Positions 1 to 9,283 of a DNA stretch of 64,000 bases are shown here, piece after piece. A program made the translations under genes and the position numbers. Numbering within the stretch: the first letter of the stretch is position 1; each line of letters starts with the position of its first letter. This stretch comes from VAZQ01 sp963835165 (GTDB lineage Bacteria; Pseudomonadota; Alphaproteobacteria; Rhizobiales; Xanthobacteraceae), in the NCBI GenBank assembly GCA_963835165.1, contig CAWIGD010000044.1, positions 161,430-225,429 of the forward strand, given 5' to 3'. The notes beneath the pieces were generated by a model. That model saw nothing but the letters and a program-made list of their open reading frames with translations. It was not told where the DNA came from and ran no database searches.

Positions 1-561
1 CGGCACGCGACGACGGTTGTGGTAGTGGATCTGCAGGCCGAAGGCGCGGGCGCGCCGCGCCACCGCCTGGCCGATTCGTCCCATGCCGATGATGCCGAGG
101 CGCTTGCCCCAGATGCGGTGGCCGAGCATCCACGTTGGCGACCAGCCATTCCAGGGTTTGTCCTCGCTCAAAACGGCGGCGCCTTCGGCCAGACGGCGCG
201 GCACGCTGAGGATCAGAGCCATGGTCATGTCCGCGGTGTCCTCGGTGAGAACGCCGGGCGTGTTGGTCACGGTGATGCCGCGGCTGAGCGCGGTCGAGAC
301 GTCGATATGGTCGACACCGTTGCCGTAGTTGGCAATCAGCTTGAGCTTGTCGCCGGCCTTGCTCAGCACGGAGGCGTCGATGCGGTCGGTGACGGTGGGC
401 ACCAGGACGTCGGCATTCTTCACGGTCTCGGCCAGTTCCGCCTGGGTCATGGGCTTATCGTCGAGGTTGAGCCGCGCGTCGAAGAGCTCGCGCATGCGGG
501 TCTCGACTCTGTCCGGAAGCTTGCGTGTGACGATGACCAGGGGCTTCTTGCGGTTCGCCAT
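1..561 (-). CDS. D-2-hydroxyacid dehydrogenase (glyoxylate reductase type), 5' part only
   Basis: Reading the minus strand from the ATG at 559-561 gives MANRKKPLVIVTRKLPDRV and continues open to the window edge, so about 187 N-terminal residues are present. Visible family features are the N-terminal catalytic half (LIANYGNGVDHID, TNTPGVLTEDTAD) and the start of the NAD-binding Rossmann loop GxGxxG (IIGMGRIGQAVARRA) near residues 155-170. The family reduces 2-oxo acids such as glyoxylate or hydroxypyruvate with NAD(P)H in the cytoplasm. The catalytic Arg/Glu/His region lies outside the window, so substrate preference cannot be judged. The gene is transcribed away from the SH3-domain gene on its right. 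Confidence 0.88.
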   Translation of the reverse strand, partial: MANRKKPLVIVTRKLPDRVETRMRELFDARLNLDDKPMTQAELAETVKNADVLVPTVTDRIDASVLSKAGDKLKLIANYGNGVDHIDVSTALSRGITVTNTPGVLTEDTADMTMALILSVPRRLAEGAAVLSEDKPWNGWSPTWMLGHRIWGKRLGIIGMGRIGQAVARRARAFGLQIHYHNRRRVP

Positions 562-796
562 GGTTCGACCTCGTCAGCGCGACCCGCGAAGGGATGCGCT
601 CCTCCGTTCAGGTCTCCTTAACCACCGTGCCCGACACTGGCGTCCCTTTTCGACGCGGGCGGGTCGCAAGTTCCTCTGTATCAGAGAACCCTCTGTAACA
701 GATGGAGGTTTGAAGACAAGCGCCTGCGCCGCGAGCGTCACCGGGCCGCTTGTGCGGCTCAAACACCGCCATCACGTCGTTTCGGCGTCGGGACAG

Positions 797-1345
797 ATGA
801 GTTCGAAACACAATTTGCAGATCGCCCGGCGTTTGCGGGTGGCGGTCCTGGTCGTGGCGGCGGCGCTCACGTACGCCGCGCCCGCGCGGGCCGCCGGAGA
901 AATGAGCGCCGGACCCAAGAGCGGCCTGCCTGTGCCCCGCTTCGTCAGCCTCAAGCCCGATCGGGTCAATGTGCGCGGCGGGCCGACGCGCGACCACGAG
1001 GTGACCTTCGTCTATACCCGTTCCGGCCTGCCGGTGGAGATCACCGCGGAGTCCGACAACTGGCGGCGCATTCGCGATTGGGAAGGATCGGAGGGCTGGG
1101 TCTACCACTCGCTGCTGTCCGGACGGCGCACGGCGGTGGCGACACCCAAGGACAAGAATCAACTCGTGCCGCTTTACGACTCCGGCGACAGCAATGCCGC
1201 GATCATCGCCCGATTACAGGCCGGCGTGCTGGCGACCGTCAAGCGCTGCACCGGAAACTGGTGTCGCCTGGTCGGGCCCGGCTTTGACGGCTGGGTTGTG
1301 CAGGAACAGCTGTGGGGCGTCTATCCTAACGAGAAGGTGGAATAA
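797..1345 (+). CDS. Exported SH3-domain protein
   Basis: Encodes 182 residues. The ATG at 797 is chosen over an in-frame start at 329 because it places a typical export signal first: basic MSSKHNLQIARRLR, a hydrophobic stretch VAVLVVAAALTYAA, then a signal-peptidase-like PARAAG. The mature part has two bacterial SH3-like repeats (about residues 50-105, with VNVRGGPTRDHEVTFVYTRS and WRRIRDWEGSEGWVY, and about 115-175, ending GFDGWVVQEQLWGVYP). Such proteins sit in the periplasm and are thought to bind peptidoglycan or protein peptides. The gene stands alone between a divergent dehydrogenase and a convergent irr. A specific partner cannot be named. Confidence 0.85.
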   Translation: MSSKHNLQIARRLRVAVLVVAAALTYAAPARAAGEMSAGPKSGLPVPRFVSLKPDRVNVRGGPTRDHEVTFVYTRSGLPVEITAESDNWRRIRDWEGSEGWVYHSLLSGRRTAVATPKDKNQLVPLYDSGDSNAAIIARLQAGVLATVKRCTGNWCRLVGPGFDGWVVQEQLWGVYPNEKVE

Positions 1346-1464
1346 ATCGCGCAGGCGCGGCGAACCATTTCGGCCTCGCCGGCAACGATTGAAGGCCGCG
1401 CCACGCGGCCACGCCCGACCTCGCGGCCGAGTTCTGCCCTGAACTGTTGGAGTGGAAGAGCCGC

Positions 1465-1965
1465 TCAGCGTCCCTTGCGGCGCAGCCGAACCACCACGTC
1501 GATACGCGCGACCTCGTAGCCCTCGGGGGGGATCGGCGTCTTGCCGACCACGACGTCGGCATTGGGGATGTCGAGGAGATCGTTTTCGCCCTCGACGAAG
1601 AAGTGGTGATGCTGCGAGACATTGGTGTCGAAATACGTCTTCGACCCGTCGACGGCGACCTGACGCAACAGTCCCACGTCGGTGAACTGATGCAGCGTGT
1701 TGTAGACGGTGGCGAGCGACACCGGCACCTTCGCCTTGGTCGCTTCCTCGTACAGCATCTCGGCGGTGATGTGCCGATCGCCTTTGCCGAACAGGATCCA
1801 GCCGAGCGCCATGCGCTGGCGGGTCGGACGCAAGCCCACGTCACGCAGCATGGACTTCACGTCGTGCCAAGGGCAGCCGGTGAGCGCGGAACGCGCTGCG
1901 GCGCTGGCAAGCCGCTCGGCGCTTTCGGCGGCATTGGTGAAAACGATGGTGCGCGATACGGTCAT
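1465..1965 (-). CDS. irr: Irr, heme-responsive iron regulator of the Fur family
   Basis: Encodes 166 residues from the ATG at 1965, which follows an AGGTG ribosome site; an upstream in-frame start at 2067 lacks one and would add unrelated residues. Two features identify Irr rather than Fur: the heme regulatory motif GCPWHD at about residues 30-35, and the HHH triplet at about 119-121 (SQHHHFF). Between them lies the Fur winged-helix segment (RPTRQRMALGWILF, ATVYNTLHQF). In Bradyrhizobium, Irr represses or activates iron and heme genes under iron limitation and is degraded after heme binding through the Cys of this motif; Irr of Rhizobium proper lacks the motif. The gene is divergent from fabA with about 200 bp of shared, relatively AT-rich promoter DNA. 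Confidence 0.95.
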   Translation of the reverse strand: MTVSRTIVFTNAAESAERLASAAARSALTGCPWHDVKSMLRDVGLRPTRQRMALGWILFGKGDRHITAEMLYEEATKAKVPVSLATVYNTLHQFTDVGLLRQVAVDGSKTYFDTNVSQHHHFFVEGENDLLDIPNADVVVGKTPIPPEGYEVARIDVVVRLRRKGR

Positions 1966-2171
1966 GGGCACACCTGAACCTTCTGCTACTCTTAAGTCTA
2001 CAACGATTGTTGCATTTGTAACATATGGCGGCGAAGATGCAACTCCCTCGCAACAACACTGGGGCAATTCTAATCTGGCCGCATTCGGTAGGCGGCTGCT
2101 GGCTTTGCCCCCCGCGGCGCCTATGTTAGGACTGCCGGGCTTGGGGAACTGATCAGACGGCCAGGGACAAG

Positions 2172-2708
2172 ATGCAGATGGAGAAGCGGCCTACAAGCTT
2201 CGGATACGATGATCTATTGGCGTGCGCGCGGGGGGAATTGTTCGGTGCCGGCAATGCCCAGCTGCCGCTGCCCCCCATGTTGATGTTCGACCGCATCTCG
2301 GAGATCGCGGAAGCCGGCGGCGAATATGGCAAGGGCCTGGTTCGCGCGGTGTTGGAACTCAAGCCGGACCTCTGGTTCTTTCCTTGCCACTTCAAGGGCG
2401 ATCCGGTCATGCCCGGCTGCCTCGGGCTCGATGCGCTCTGGCAGCTGCTCGGCTTCTTCCTGGGCTGGGTTGGCGCGCCCGGCAAGGGCCGCGCGCTCGG
2501 GCTTGGCGAGCTGAAATTCTCCGGGCAGGTCCTTCCGACCGTCAAAAACGTCGTCTACGGCATCGACGTCAAGCGCGTGATGCGCAGCAAGCTGGTGCTG
2601 GGCGTCGCCGACGGCTGGCTCTCAGCCGACGGCTCCATTATCTATCGGGCGATGGACCTCAAGGTCGGCCTGTTCCGCGACGAAGTTTTGCAGCCGAGCG
2701 GAGGTTGA
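2172..2708 (+). CDS. fabA: 3-hydroxydecanoyl-ACP dehydratase/isomerase FabA
   Basis: Encodes 178 residues, close to the usual 170-180. FabA dehydrates 3-hydroxydecanoyl-ACP and isomerises trans-2- to cis-3-decenoyl-ACP, the branch point to unsaturated fatty acids. The active-site pair is visible: His73 in PCHFKGDPVMPG and Asp87 in LGLDALWQ, equivalent to E. coli His70 and Asp84. It is the first gene of a fabA-fabB-fabI run on the plus strand, 50 bp before fabB. Transcription must start in the region shared with irr, which is also the arrangement in Bradyrhizobium. Confidence 0.97.
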   Translation: MQMEKRPTSFGYDDLLACARGELFGAGNAQLPLPPMLMFDRISEIAEAGGEYGKGLVRAVLELKPDLWFFPCHFKGDPVMPGCLGLDALWQLLGFFLGWVGAPGKGRALGLGELKFSGQVLPTVKNVVYGIDVKRVMRSKLVLGVADGWLSADGSIIYRAMDLKVGLFRDEVLQPSGG

Positions 2709-2758
2709 CGGCGTCAGCCGCGCTTTCTGCGCGAATTCAAGATGCGGACGAGGCAGTC

Positions 2759-3976
2759 ATGAGGCGGGTCGTCGTCACCGGGATGGGCATCGTCTCATCG
2801 ATCGGCAACAACACCCAGGAAGTTCTGGCGAGTTTGCGCGAGGCCAGGTCCGGCATTTCCCGCGCCGACAAATATGCCGAGCTCGGCTTTCGCTGTCAGG
2901 TGCACGGCGCCCCCACCCTCAATGCGGAAGAGGCGATCGATCGCCGCGCCATGCGCTTCCTCGGCGGCGGCGCGGCCTGGAACCATGTCGCCATGGAGCA
3001 GGCCATTCGCGACGCCGGGCTCGAGGACGGTGATATCTCGCACGACATGACCGGCATCATCATGGGATCCGGCGGCCCCTCGACGCGGGCCATCGTCGAG
3101 GCCGCCGACACCGCCCGCAACAAGAGCCCGAAGCGGGTGGGGCCGTTCGCGGTGCCCAAGGCGATGTCGTCCACCGCCTCCGCGACGCTCGCCACCTGGT
3201 TCAAGATCAAGGGCGTGAACTACTCGATCTCGTCGGCCTGCGCGACCTCGAACCATTGCATCGGCAATGCCGCCGAGATCATTCAGATGGGCAAGCAGGA
3301 CGTGATCTTCGCCGGCGGCTGCGAAGAGCTCGACTGGACGCTCTCGGTCCTGTTCGACGCCATGGGAGCCATGTCGTCGGGCTTCAACCAGACGCCCGAC
3401 AAGGCTTCGCGCGCGTACGACGTGGATCGCGACGGCTTCGTCATCGCGGGCGGCGCCGGCGTGCTGGTGCTGGAGGAACTCGAACATGCCAAGGCGCGCG
3501 GAGGACGCATCTACGCCGAGGTCGCGGGCTATGGCGCTACATCCGATGGATACGACATGGTGGCGCCCTCGGGTGAAGGCGCGGTGCGCTGCATGCGAAT
3601 GGCGCTGAAGGGCATAAAGGCGCCGGTCGATTACATCAACCCGCATGCCACCTCGACGCCGATCGGAGATCTCAAGGAGATCGAGGCGATCCGGGACGTA
3701 TTCGGTGACGCGTGTCCTCCGATCGCGGCAACGAAATCGCTCACGGGCCATTCGCTGGGCGCCGCCGGGGCGCAGGAGGCGATCTACTCTCTGCTGATGA
3801 TGAATAACGGCTTCATCTGCGAAAGCGCCAATATCGACAAGCTCGATCCCGCCTTCGCCGACATGCCGATCGTTCGGGAGCGGCGCGACGACGTCAAGCT
3901 TGGCTGCGTGCTGTCGAACTCGTTCGGCTTCGGCGGGACCAACGCCTGCGTGGTGTTCAAGCGGCTCGATGTTTGA
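2759..3976 (+). CDS. fabB: 3-oxoacyl-ACP synthase I (KAS I) FabB
   Basis: Encodes 405 residues from the ATG at 2759 (MRRVVVTGMGIVSSIGNNTQ); a longer upstream reading frame only covers fabA in another frame. The thiolase-fold triad is visible: Cys161 in SSACATSNH, His296 in NPHATST and His331 in KSLTGHSLG. FabB elongates the cis-3-decenoyl-ACP made by FabA, so the pair acts together in unsaturated fatty acid synthesis. It lies 50 bp after fabA and about 45 bp before fabI, consistent with one operon. Confidence 0.97.
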   Translation: MRRVVVTGMGIVSSIGNNTQEVLASLREARSGISRADKYAELGFRCQVHGAPTLNAEEAIDRRAMRFLGGGAAWNHVAMEQAIRDAGLEDGDISHDMTGIIMGSGGPSTRAIVEAADTARNKSPKRVGPFAVPKAMSSTASATLATWFKIKGVNYSISSACATSNHCIGNAAEIIQMGKQDVIFAGGCEELDWTLSVLFDAMGAMSSGFNQTPDKASRAYDVDRDGFVIAGGAGVLVLEELEHAKARGGRIYAEVAGYGATSDGYDMVAPSGEGAVRCMRMALKGIKAPVDYINPHATSTPIGDLKEIEAIRDVFGDACPPIAATKSLTGHSLGAAGAQEAIYSLLMMNNGFICESANIDKLDPAFADMPIVRERRDDVKLGCVLSNSFGFGGTNACVVFKRLDV

Positions 3977-4022
3977 AACTTGAAAGTTCATTCGATCCTT
4001 CGCGAGAAGGAACGGTAGAGCG

Positions 4023-4877
4023 GTGAATCGGGGCGCCATGACGCAGTTGATGCAGGGCAAGCGCGGACTGATCATGGGGGTCGCCAATGATCACTCGATC
4101 GCTTGGGGTATTGCCCGCACGCTCGCCGCTCAGGGCGCGACGCTTGCCTTCACCTATCAAGGCGAGGCGCTCGGTCGGCGCGTGCGGCCGCTGGCGGACT
4201 CGGTGGGGGCCTCGCTGCTGCTGCCGTGCGACGTCGAGCAGGCCGCGTCGGTCGATACGGCGTTCGCGGTGATCGCGGAGAAGTGGGGTTCGCTCGACTT
4301 TCTCGTCCATGCGATCGCCTTCTCCGACAAGAACCAGCTCAAGGGCCGCTACGCCGACACCACGCGCGAGAACTTCGTGCGCACGATGATCATCTCGTGC
4401 TTCTCCTTCACCGAGGTGGCGAAGCGCGCGGCGACGTTGATGCCGGCGGGCGGAGCGATGGTGACCCTGACCTACAACGGCGGCCAGCGCGCCATGCCGA
4501 ACTACAATGTGATGGGAGTTGCGAAGGCGGCGCTCGAAGCGTCGGTGCGCTATCTCGCGGTCGATTTCGGGCCGGCCGCCATCCGCGTCAACGCCATCTC
4601 GGCCGGGCCGATCCGCACGCTCGCGGGCGCCGGCATCAGCGATGCGCGACAGATGTTCGCCTTCCAGCAGCGTCATTCGCCGCTGCGCCGCGGTGTGACG
4701 CTCGACGAGATCGGAGGTGCCGCGCTCTATCTCGTCTCCGACCTTTCAACCGGCGTCACCGGGGACGTCCACTTCGTCGATTCCGGCTACAACATTATCG
4801 CCATGCCGCATCCCACCTCCCTTAAGGACGAGACCGCGGCGAACGAGCAGGCGATCGCCAAGGACGCGGCGCAGTAG
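4023..4877 (+). CDS. fabI: Enoyl-ACP reductase (NADH) FabI
   Basis: Encodes 284 residues from a GTG at 4023, preceded by GAGAAGGA about 11 nt upstream; an ATG at 4038 (MTQLMQGKRGLIMGV) is the alternative and would shorten it by 5 residues. It is a short-chain-dehydrogenase-type enoyl reductase: cofactor loop GVANDHSIAWGIA, and the FabI catalytic pattern Tyr151 and Tyr161-x6-Lys168 (TYNGGQRAMPNYNVMGVAK). It carries out the last reduction of each fatty acid elongation cycle and is the target of triclosan-type inhibitors. It is third in the fabA-fabB-fabI run. Confidence 0.95.
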   Translation: MNRGAMTQLMQGKRGLIMGVANDHSIAWGIARTLAAQGATLAFTYQGEALGRRVRPLADSVGASLLLPCDVEQAASVDTAFAVIAEKWGSLDFLVHAIAFSDKNQLKGRYADTTRENFVRTMIISCFSFTEVAKRAATLMPAGGAMVTLTYNGGQRAMPNYNVMGVAKAALEASVRYLAVDFGPAAIRVNAISAGPIRTLAGAGISDARQMFAFQQRHSPLRRGVTLDEIGGAALYLVSDLSTGVTGDVHFVDSGYNIIAMPHPTSLKDETAANEQAIAKDAAQ

Positions 4878-5466
4878 GCGGTGCTTTTCGCTCCGATAGT
4901 TGCAACGAAAGCGGCGGCCGGCCTCGGAGATTCCGAGACGGCGCGCTCAAAACGGGCAAGCCGCCGTCGCCGGACTATACTCGAAGACGCCTGCGCGGCC
5001 GCCGCGGCGGCCCCCAACGGCAGCGTCGCGTCTGGCGGTCCTCCCGGACCGATGGCAGGCGCCGGCGCGGAGGTGTCGGCCGCCGTCGCTGAAATGGCGG
5101 TTTCCGCGTTCAGAGAATGATAGAAATGATAGAAGCTACGCCGGAGCGCATCGCGACCGCGACGCCGTAAGGCGCTGCGAGCACGATGGCCGCGGCGGCG
5201 AGCAGCGCGGCGACGCGGGTCCATGTCTGCAGGCCCGCACGCAGGCTCATGGCCTTCTCCTTCGGCGGCGGCCGTGCCTGCCGCGTGTTCCGGTCAGAGA
5301 TGGGGAGAGTTGGCGTCCGTCGCCGTGATTGCCGTCACAGTTCGGCTGATCGCAGCAAAGCTCACGATGAGATGATCATGGAACGCGTCACCAGACGGAA
5401 ACAGGGAAAGCAGGGCCGCGGCCGAAATGCCATGCTGCGCCTGCGGACAGCACCGCTGGCGGCGCC
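4878..5466. other. Intergenic region fabI to cyclase
   Basis: This 589-bp stretch separates fabI from the cyclase. I find no RNA gene or known protein family in it. The only ORF with a convincing ribosome site is a 46-residue hydrophobic minus-strand ORF at 5110-5250. The other open frames are Ala/Arg-rich and look like GC shadows. Confidence 0.5.
5110..5250 (-). CDS. Possible small membrane protein, 46 residues
   Basis: The minus-strand ATG at 5250 follows a strong GGAGAAGG ribosome site 4-5 nt away. The predicted peptide starts MSLRAGLQTWTRVAALLAA, carries one hydrophobic segment (about residues 13-33) and a hydrophobic tail ending SIISIIL. This is the size and shape of a single-pass bacterial small membrane protein. 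I do not recognise a family. It lies in the fabI-cyclase gap and would be convergent with fabI. The support is the ribosome site and hydropathy only, so it may be chance. Confidence 0.4.
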   Translation of the reverse strand: MSLRAGLQTWTRVAALLAAAAIVLAAPYGVAVAMRSGVASIISIIL

Positions 5467-6741
5467 ATGACGCGGCTGCGCGACCTCGTTCGCGGCCAGC
5501 GGACGCCCGCCATCCAACTCCCGGCGTGGCTCGATCGCCTGATATCCATCGGGATCGTTTCGACCGACGAGTTGGTGATCGAGCGCCAGCGTTGCGTCAA
5601 CGTGGCGGCATTTGCGGTGGCGGCGACCGCGCTGTCGCACCTGATCATCAACGGCTTCCATGATTTTCATGGACTGATCCTCGTCAATGCCGATAACGCA
5701 TTGATGCTGGCCGTTTCGCTGCTGGTCCCCCGCCTGCATCGCATCGGCGACTATGCCGGCGGCATCGCGCTGGTTCTCACGGTCTTGTTCGGACAGATGT
5801 TCATCGTGTGGTCGCTCGGGCTCGCCAGCGCGCTTCACATCTATTACACGCTCGGCGGCGCCATGCTGTTTTTCTTCGGGGTGGAGAACTGGCGTCTGTT
5901 TCTTACCCTGTTCGGCCTTTATGTCCTTGCGCTCGTGCTCGCGCTCAATCTCGCGCCGGTTGCTGGGCTGGTCATGCCGGAGGATCAGGCATTTCGCGAC
6001 ATGCTGTCGGGCCAGGCCATGATCAACACGGCGGCGATCATCGCGGCGCTGATCTTCTACGCCCTCTGGGACCGCGACCGTGCCAGGATGGAGCTGCAGG
6101 ATGAGCATGCGCGCTCCGAGGCCTTGCTTGGGACGCTCATGCCGCAGGCAATCGCGGCACGTCTGAAGTCAGGCCGCGAAGCGCGCATCGCCGACAAGAT
6201 CGAGATGCTCAGCGTCATGTTCGCGGACCTCACCGGTTTCACCGCGGCCGCGCACGATCTTTCGCCCGAGGAGGTCGTCGACTTTCTTGATCGGCTCGTG
6301 CGCGCGCTCGATGAGCTGTGCGAACGATATGAGGTCGACAAGATCAAAACGATCGGAGACAGCTACATGGCGGCGGGCGGCTTCGACGGCCGGGCCGGTG
6401 CTGGCGCGGTCGCAGTCGGCCGGCTCGCGTTGGCGATGATGGAGGTGATCGACCGCCAGCCGCCGCTCGGCTGCCGCAAGCTCACGCTGCGCGTCGGCAT
6501 CCATTGCGGGCCGGCCACGGCCGGGGTGATCGGCGACACCCGCTTCTCCTACGACGTGTGGGGTGATGCCGTGAACACAGCGTCGCGCATGGAGTCGTAC
6601 GGCGAGCCCGGGCGTATCCAGGTCAGCGCGGCATTCCGCGACCTCACCAGGGACGCGTTCGTGTTCGAAGAGCGGGGCGCGACCGAGATCAAGGGCCTGG
6701 GCGTGACGACGACGTTCTTCTTGGTGGGCACGTCCGACTGA
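5467..6741 (+). CDS. Membrane-bound class III adenylate cyclase
   Basis: Encodes 424 residues: about six hydrophobic segments between residues 45 and 200, a short linker (DRDRARMELQDEHARSEALLG) and a C-terminal cyclase homology domain (about 245-420). The catalytic set looks complete: metal-binding Asp254 (MFADLTGFT) and Asp298 (IKTIGDSY), adenine-selecting Lys294 and Asp363 (YDVWGDAVNTASR), and transition-state Asn370 and Arg374. This predicts ATP to cAMP conversion. The N-terminal membrane part probably senses an unknown signal. It is a single gene with no obvious partner, convergent with pnp. Confidence 0.93.
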   Translation: MTRLRDLVRGQRTPAIQLPAWLDRLISIGIVSTDELVIERQRCVNVAAFAVAATALSHLIINGFHDFHGLILVNADNALMLAVSLLVPRLHRIGDYAGGIALVLTVLFGQMFIVWSLGLASALHIYYTLGGAMLFFFGVENWRLFLTLFGLYVLALVLALNLAPVAGLVMPEDQAFRDMLSGQAMINTAAIIAALIFYALWDRDRARMELQDEHARSEALLGTLMPQAIAARLKSGREARIADKIEMLSVMFADLTGFTAAAHDLSPEEVVDFLDRLVRALDELCERYEVDKIKTIGDSYMAAGGFDGRAGAGAVAVGRLALAMMEVIDRQPPLGCRKLTLRVGIHCGPATAGVIGDTRFSYDVWGDAVNTASRMESYGEPGRIQVSAAFRDLTRDAFVFEERGATEIKGLGVTTTFFLVGTSD

Positions 6742-6811
6742 GCAAAGCCTGCGCATGAGCTCGGCATCGGTCATCTGTTGACCGGGCCCGATCCGCGCCA
6801 CGGCGACCATG

Positions 6812-6842
6812 CCGAAATGAAAGAGGCGGCCCGCGGGCCGCC
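6812..6842 (-). terminator. Intrinsic terminator after pnp
   Basis: Positions 6825-6842 form a perfect palindrome, GGCGGCCC-GC-GGGCCGCC. On the minus strand it is followed by TCTTTCATTTC. It lies about 30 bp beyond the pnp stop codon and fits a Rho-independent terminator ending the rimP-to-pnp operon. Confidence 0.75.
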
Positions 6843-6873
6843 CCTTCAAACCGTCTTGAAAGGCGCGCCGAGA

Positions 6874-9036
6874 CTACTCGCCGCCGGCCACCGCCTGCTG
6901 CTGGTCGGCCTCGGCCTTCTGCTTGGCCTCGAGGTCTTCACCCGTGGTCTGGTCCACCACTTTCATGGACAGCCGGACCTTGCCGCGCTCGTCGAAGCCG
7001 AGAAGCTTCACTTTCACCTTGTCGCCTTCTTTCACCACGTCGTTGACCTTCTGCACCCGGCGCGCCGCCAGCTGGCTGATATGCACGAGGCCATCCTTGG
7101 AGCCGAAGAAGTTCACGAAGGCGCCGAAGTCCATGACCTTGACCACGGTCCCTTCATAGATGTGGCCGACCTCGGGCTCGGAGGCGATCGATTTGATCCA
7201 GTTGATAGCCGCCTTCATGGCGTCGCCGTTGGCCGACGCGACCTTCACGGTGCCGTCGTCGGAGATGTCGATCTTGGCGCCGGTCTTCTCCACGATCTCG
7301 CGGATCACCTTGCCGCCGGAGCCGATGACCTCGCGGATCTTGTCGACCGGGATGTTGAACACCTCGATGCGGGGCGCGTGTTCGCCGAGCTGGTCGCGGT
7401 GCTGAGTGAGGGCTTTCGACATTTCGCTCAGGATGTGCAGGCGGCCATCCTTCGCCTGACCGAGCGCGACCCGCATGATCTCCTCGGTGATGCCGGCGAT
7501 CTTGATGTCCATCTGCAGCGAGGTCACGCCGCGCTCGGTGCCCGCGACCTTGAAGTCCATATCACCGAGATGGTCCTCGTCGCCGAGGATATCGGACAGC
7601 ACGGCATGGCGTTCACCCTCGAGGATGAGCCCCATGGCGATGCCCGCGGTCGGGCGCTTGAGCGGGACGCCGGCGTCCATCAGCGCCAGCGAGGTGCCGC
7701 ACACCGTGGCCATCGAGGAGGAGCCGTTCGATTCGGTGATCTCCGAGACGACGCGCAGGGTGTAAGGGAATTCGTGGTGTGCGGGCAGGATCGGATGGAT
7801 GGCGCGCCAGGCGAGCTTGCCATGGCCGATCTCGCGCCGCCGCGGCCCGCCCATTCGTCCGGTCTCGCCGACCGAGAACGGCGGGAAATTGTAATGCAGG
7901 AGAAACGTCTCCTTGTACGTTCCTTGCAGCGCGTCGATCCACTGCTCATCCTCGCCGGTGCCGAGCGTCGCCACCACCAGGGCCTGCGTCTCGCCGCGCG
8001 TGAACAGGGCCGAGCCGTGCGCCCGCGGCAGAACGCCGACTTCCGAAACGATGGGACGCACGGTCTTGACGTCGCGGCCATCGATGCGCCGACCGGTGTC
8101 GAGGATGTTCCAGCGTACGATCTTGGCCTCGATCTTCTTGAAGACGCCCGCGACCTGCTGTTTGAGATAAGGTGGGTTCTCCACCCCCTCCGGGCAGAAA
8201 TGCGCCAGCACCTTGGTTTTCGCCGCATCGGTGAGGCGGTGGCGCTCCATCTTGTCCGGGACCGCATAGGCGGCGCGCAAATCCGCCTCGATCAGGGCGA
8301 GCATTTCTTTTTCGAGCGCTGCGTTATCCGCCACCTGCAACTCGCGCGGCTCCTTCGCCGCCTTTTCAGCCAGCTTGATGATGGCATCGATCACGGGTTG
8401 GAAGTGCCGGTGGCCGAACATCACGGCGCCGAGCATGACGTCTTCGCTCAGCTCTTTCGCTTCCGACTCGACCATCAGCACCGCGTCCTGGGTGCCGGCA
8501 ACGACGAGATCGAGCTGGCTCTCCCCCATTTCGTCGAGCAGCGGGTTGAGAACGTATTCGTTGTTGACGAAGCCGACGCGCGCGGCGCCGATCGGGCCCA
8601 TGAAGGGCGCGCCCGACAGCGTCAGCGCGGCCGAGGACGCGATCATTGCCAGAACGTCGGGATCGTTCTCGAGATCATGCGACAGCGTCGTCACGATCAC
8701 CTGGGTTTCGTTGCGCCAACCCGGGGCGAACAGTGGCCGTACCGGACGATCGATCAGCCGCGAGACCAGCGTCTCTTTCTCGGTCGGACGGCCCTCGCGC
8801 TTGAAATAACCGCCGGGAATGCGGCCCGCGGCGTAAAACTTCTCCTGGTAATCGACCGTGAGCGGCAGAAAGTCGACGCCTTCCCGCGGCTCCTTGGCGG
8901 CGACCACGGTCGCCAGCACTTTTGACTCGCCGTAAGTGGCGACGACTGCGCCGTCGGCCTGGCGCGCGATCTTGCCGGTCTCTAGGACGAGCTTGCGCCC
9001 TCCCCAGTCGAGCTCAACACGATGGATATCGAACAT
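6874..9036 (-). CDS. pnp: Polynucleotide phosphorylase
   Basis: Encodes 720 residues, the usual PNPase length. It degrades RNA 3'-to-5' using phosphate and works in mRNA turnover, often with RNase E. Two RNase PH-like domains are visible (about residues 1-215 and 300-545, including FTRGETQALVVATLGT and MGGPRRREIGHGKLA), then a KH domain (IREVIGSGGKVIREIVEKTGAKIDI split across about 555-590) and an S1 domain (EVGHIYEGTVVKVMDFGAFV, about 620-690). It is the last gene of the rimP-nusA operon, 247 bp after rpsO. Confidence 0.98.
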   Translation of the reverse strand: MFDIHRVELDWGGRKLVLETGKIARQADGAVVATYGESKVLATVVAAKEPREGVDFLPLTVDYQEKFYAAGRIPGGYFKREGRPTEKETLVSRLIDRPVRPLFAPGWRNETQVIVTTLSHDLENDPDVLAMIASSAALTLSGAPFMGPIGAARVGFVNNEYVLNPLLDEMGESQLDLVVAGTQDAVLMVESEAKELSEDVMLGAVMFGHRHFQPVIDAIIKLAEKAAKEPRELQVADNAALEKEMLALIEADLRAAYAVPDKMERHRLTDAAKTKVLAHFCPEGVENPPYLKQQVAGVFKKIEAKIVRWNILDTGRRIDGRDVKTVRPIVSEVGVLPRAHGSALFTRGETQALVVATLGTGEDEQWIDALQGTYKETFLLHYNFPPFSVGETGRMGGPRRREIGHGKLAWRAIHPILPAHHEFPYTLRVVSEITESNGSSSMATVCGTSLALMDAGVPLKRPTAGIAMGLILEGERHAVLSDILGDEDHLGDMDFKVAGTERGVTSLQMDIKIAGITEEIMRVALGQAKDGRLHILSEMSKALTQHRDQLGEHAPRIEVFNIPVDKIREVIGSGGKVIREIVEKTGAKIDISDDGTVKVASANGDAMKAAINWIKSIASEPEVGHIYEGTVVKVMDFGAFVNFFGSKDGLVHISQLAARRVQKVNDVVKEGDKVKVKLLGFDERGKVRLSMKVVDQTTGEDLEAKQKAEADQQQAVAGGE

Positions 9037-9283
9037 TGCGATTGTCTTTCATGGTTTTTGCGAAAGGACAAAAGCCATGAGCAAGACGGCGAGAGGCTGC
9101 CGTCTGCGGCGGTGCCGCAAACCGAAACAGCATCCAGCGATCCTGCCATGGCCTTCGAGCCTTCCATTGAACGGACGGGCGATCATTCGACCCGTCTCAA
9201 ATCGGCAGCGCCCGGCGCTGCCGGATGAACAGCGGACGTATCCGGTGTCCGCCTCAAAACGCGCGAACACGCCGCGCAAATCC

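Noticed and set aside
6778..8925. Open plus-strand frame of 715 codons
   Set aside because: It is exactly antisense to pnp, is rich in His, Arg, Asp and Gly, and matches no family; a GC shadow.
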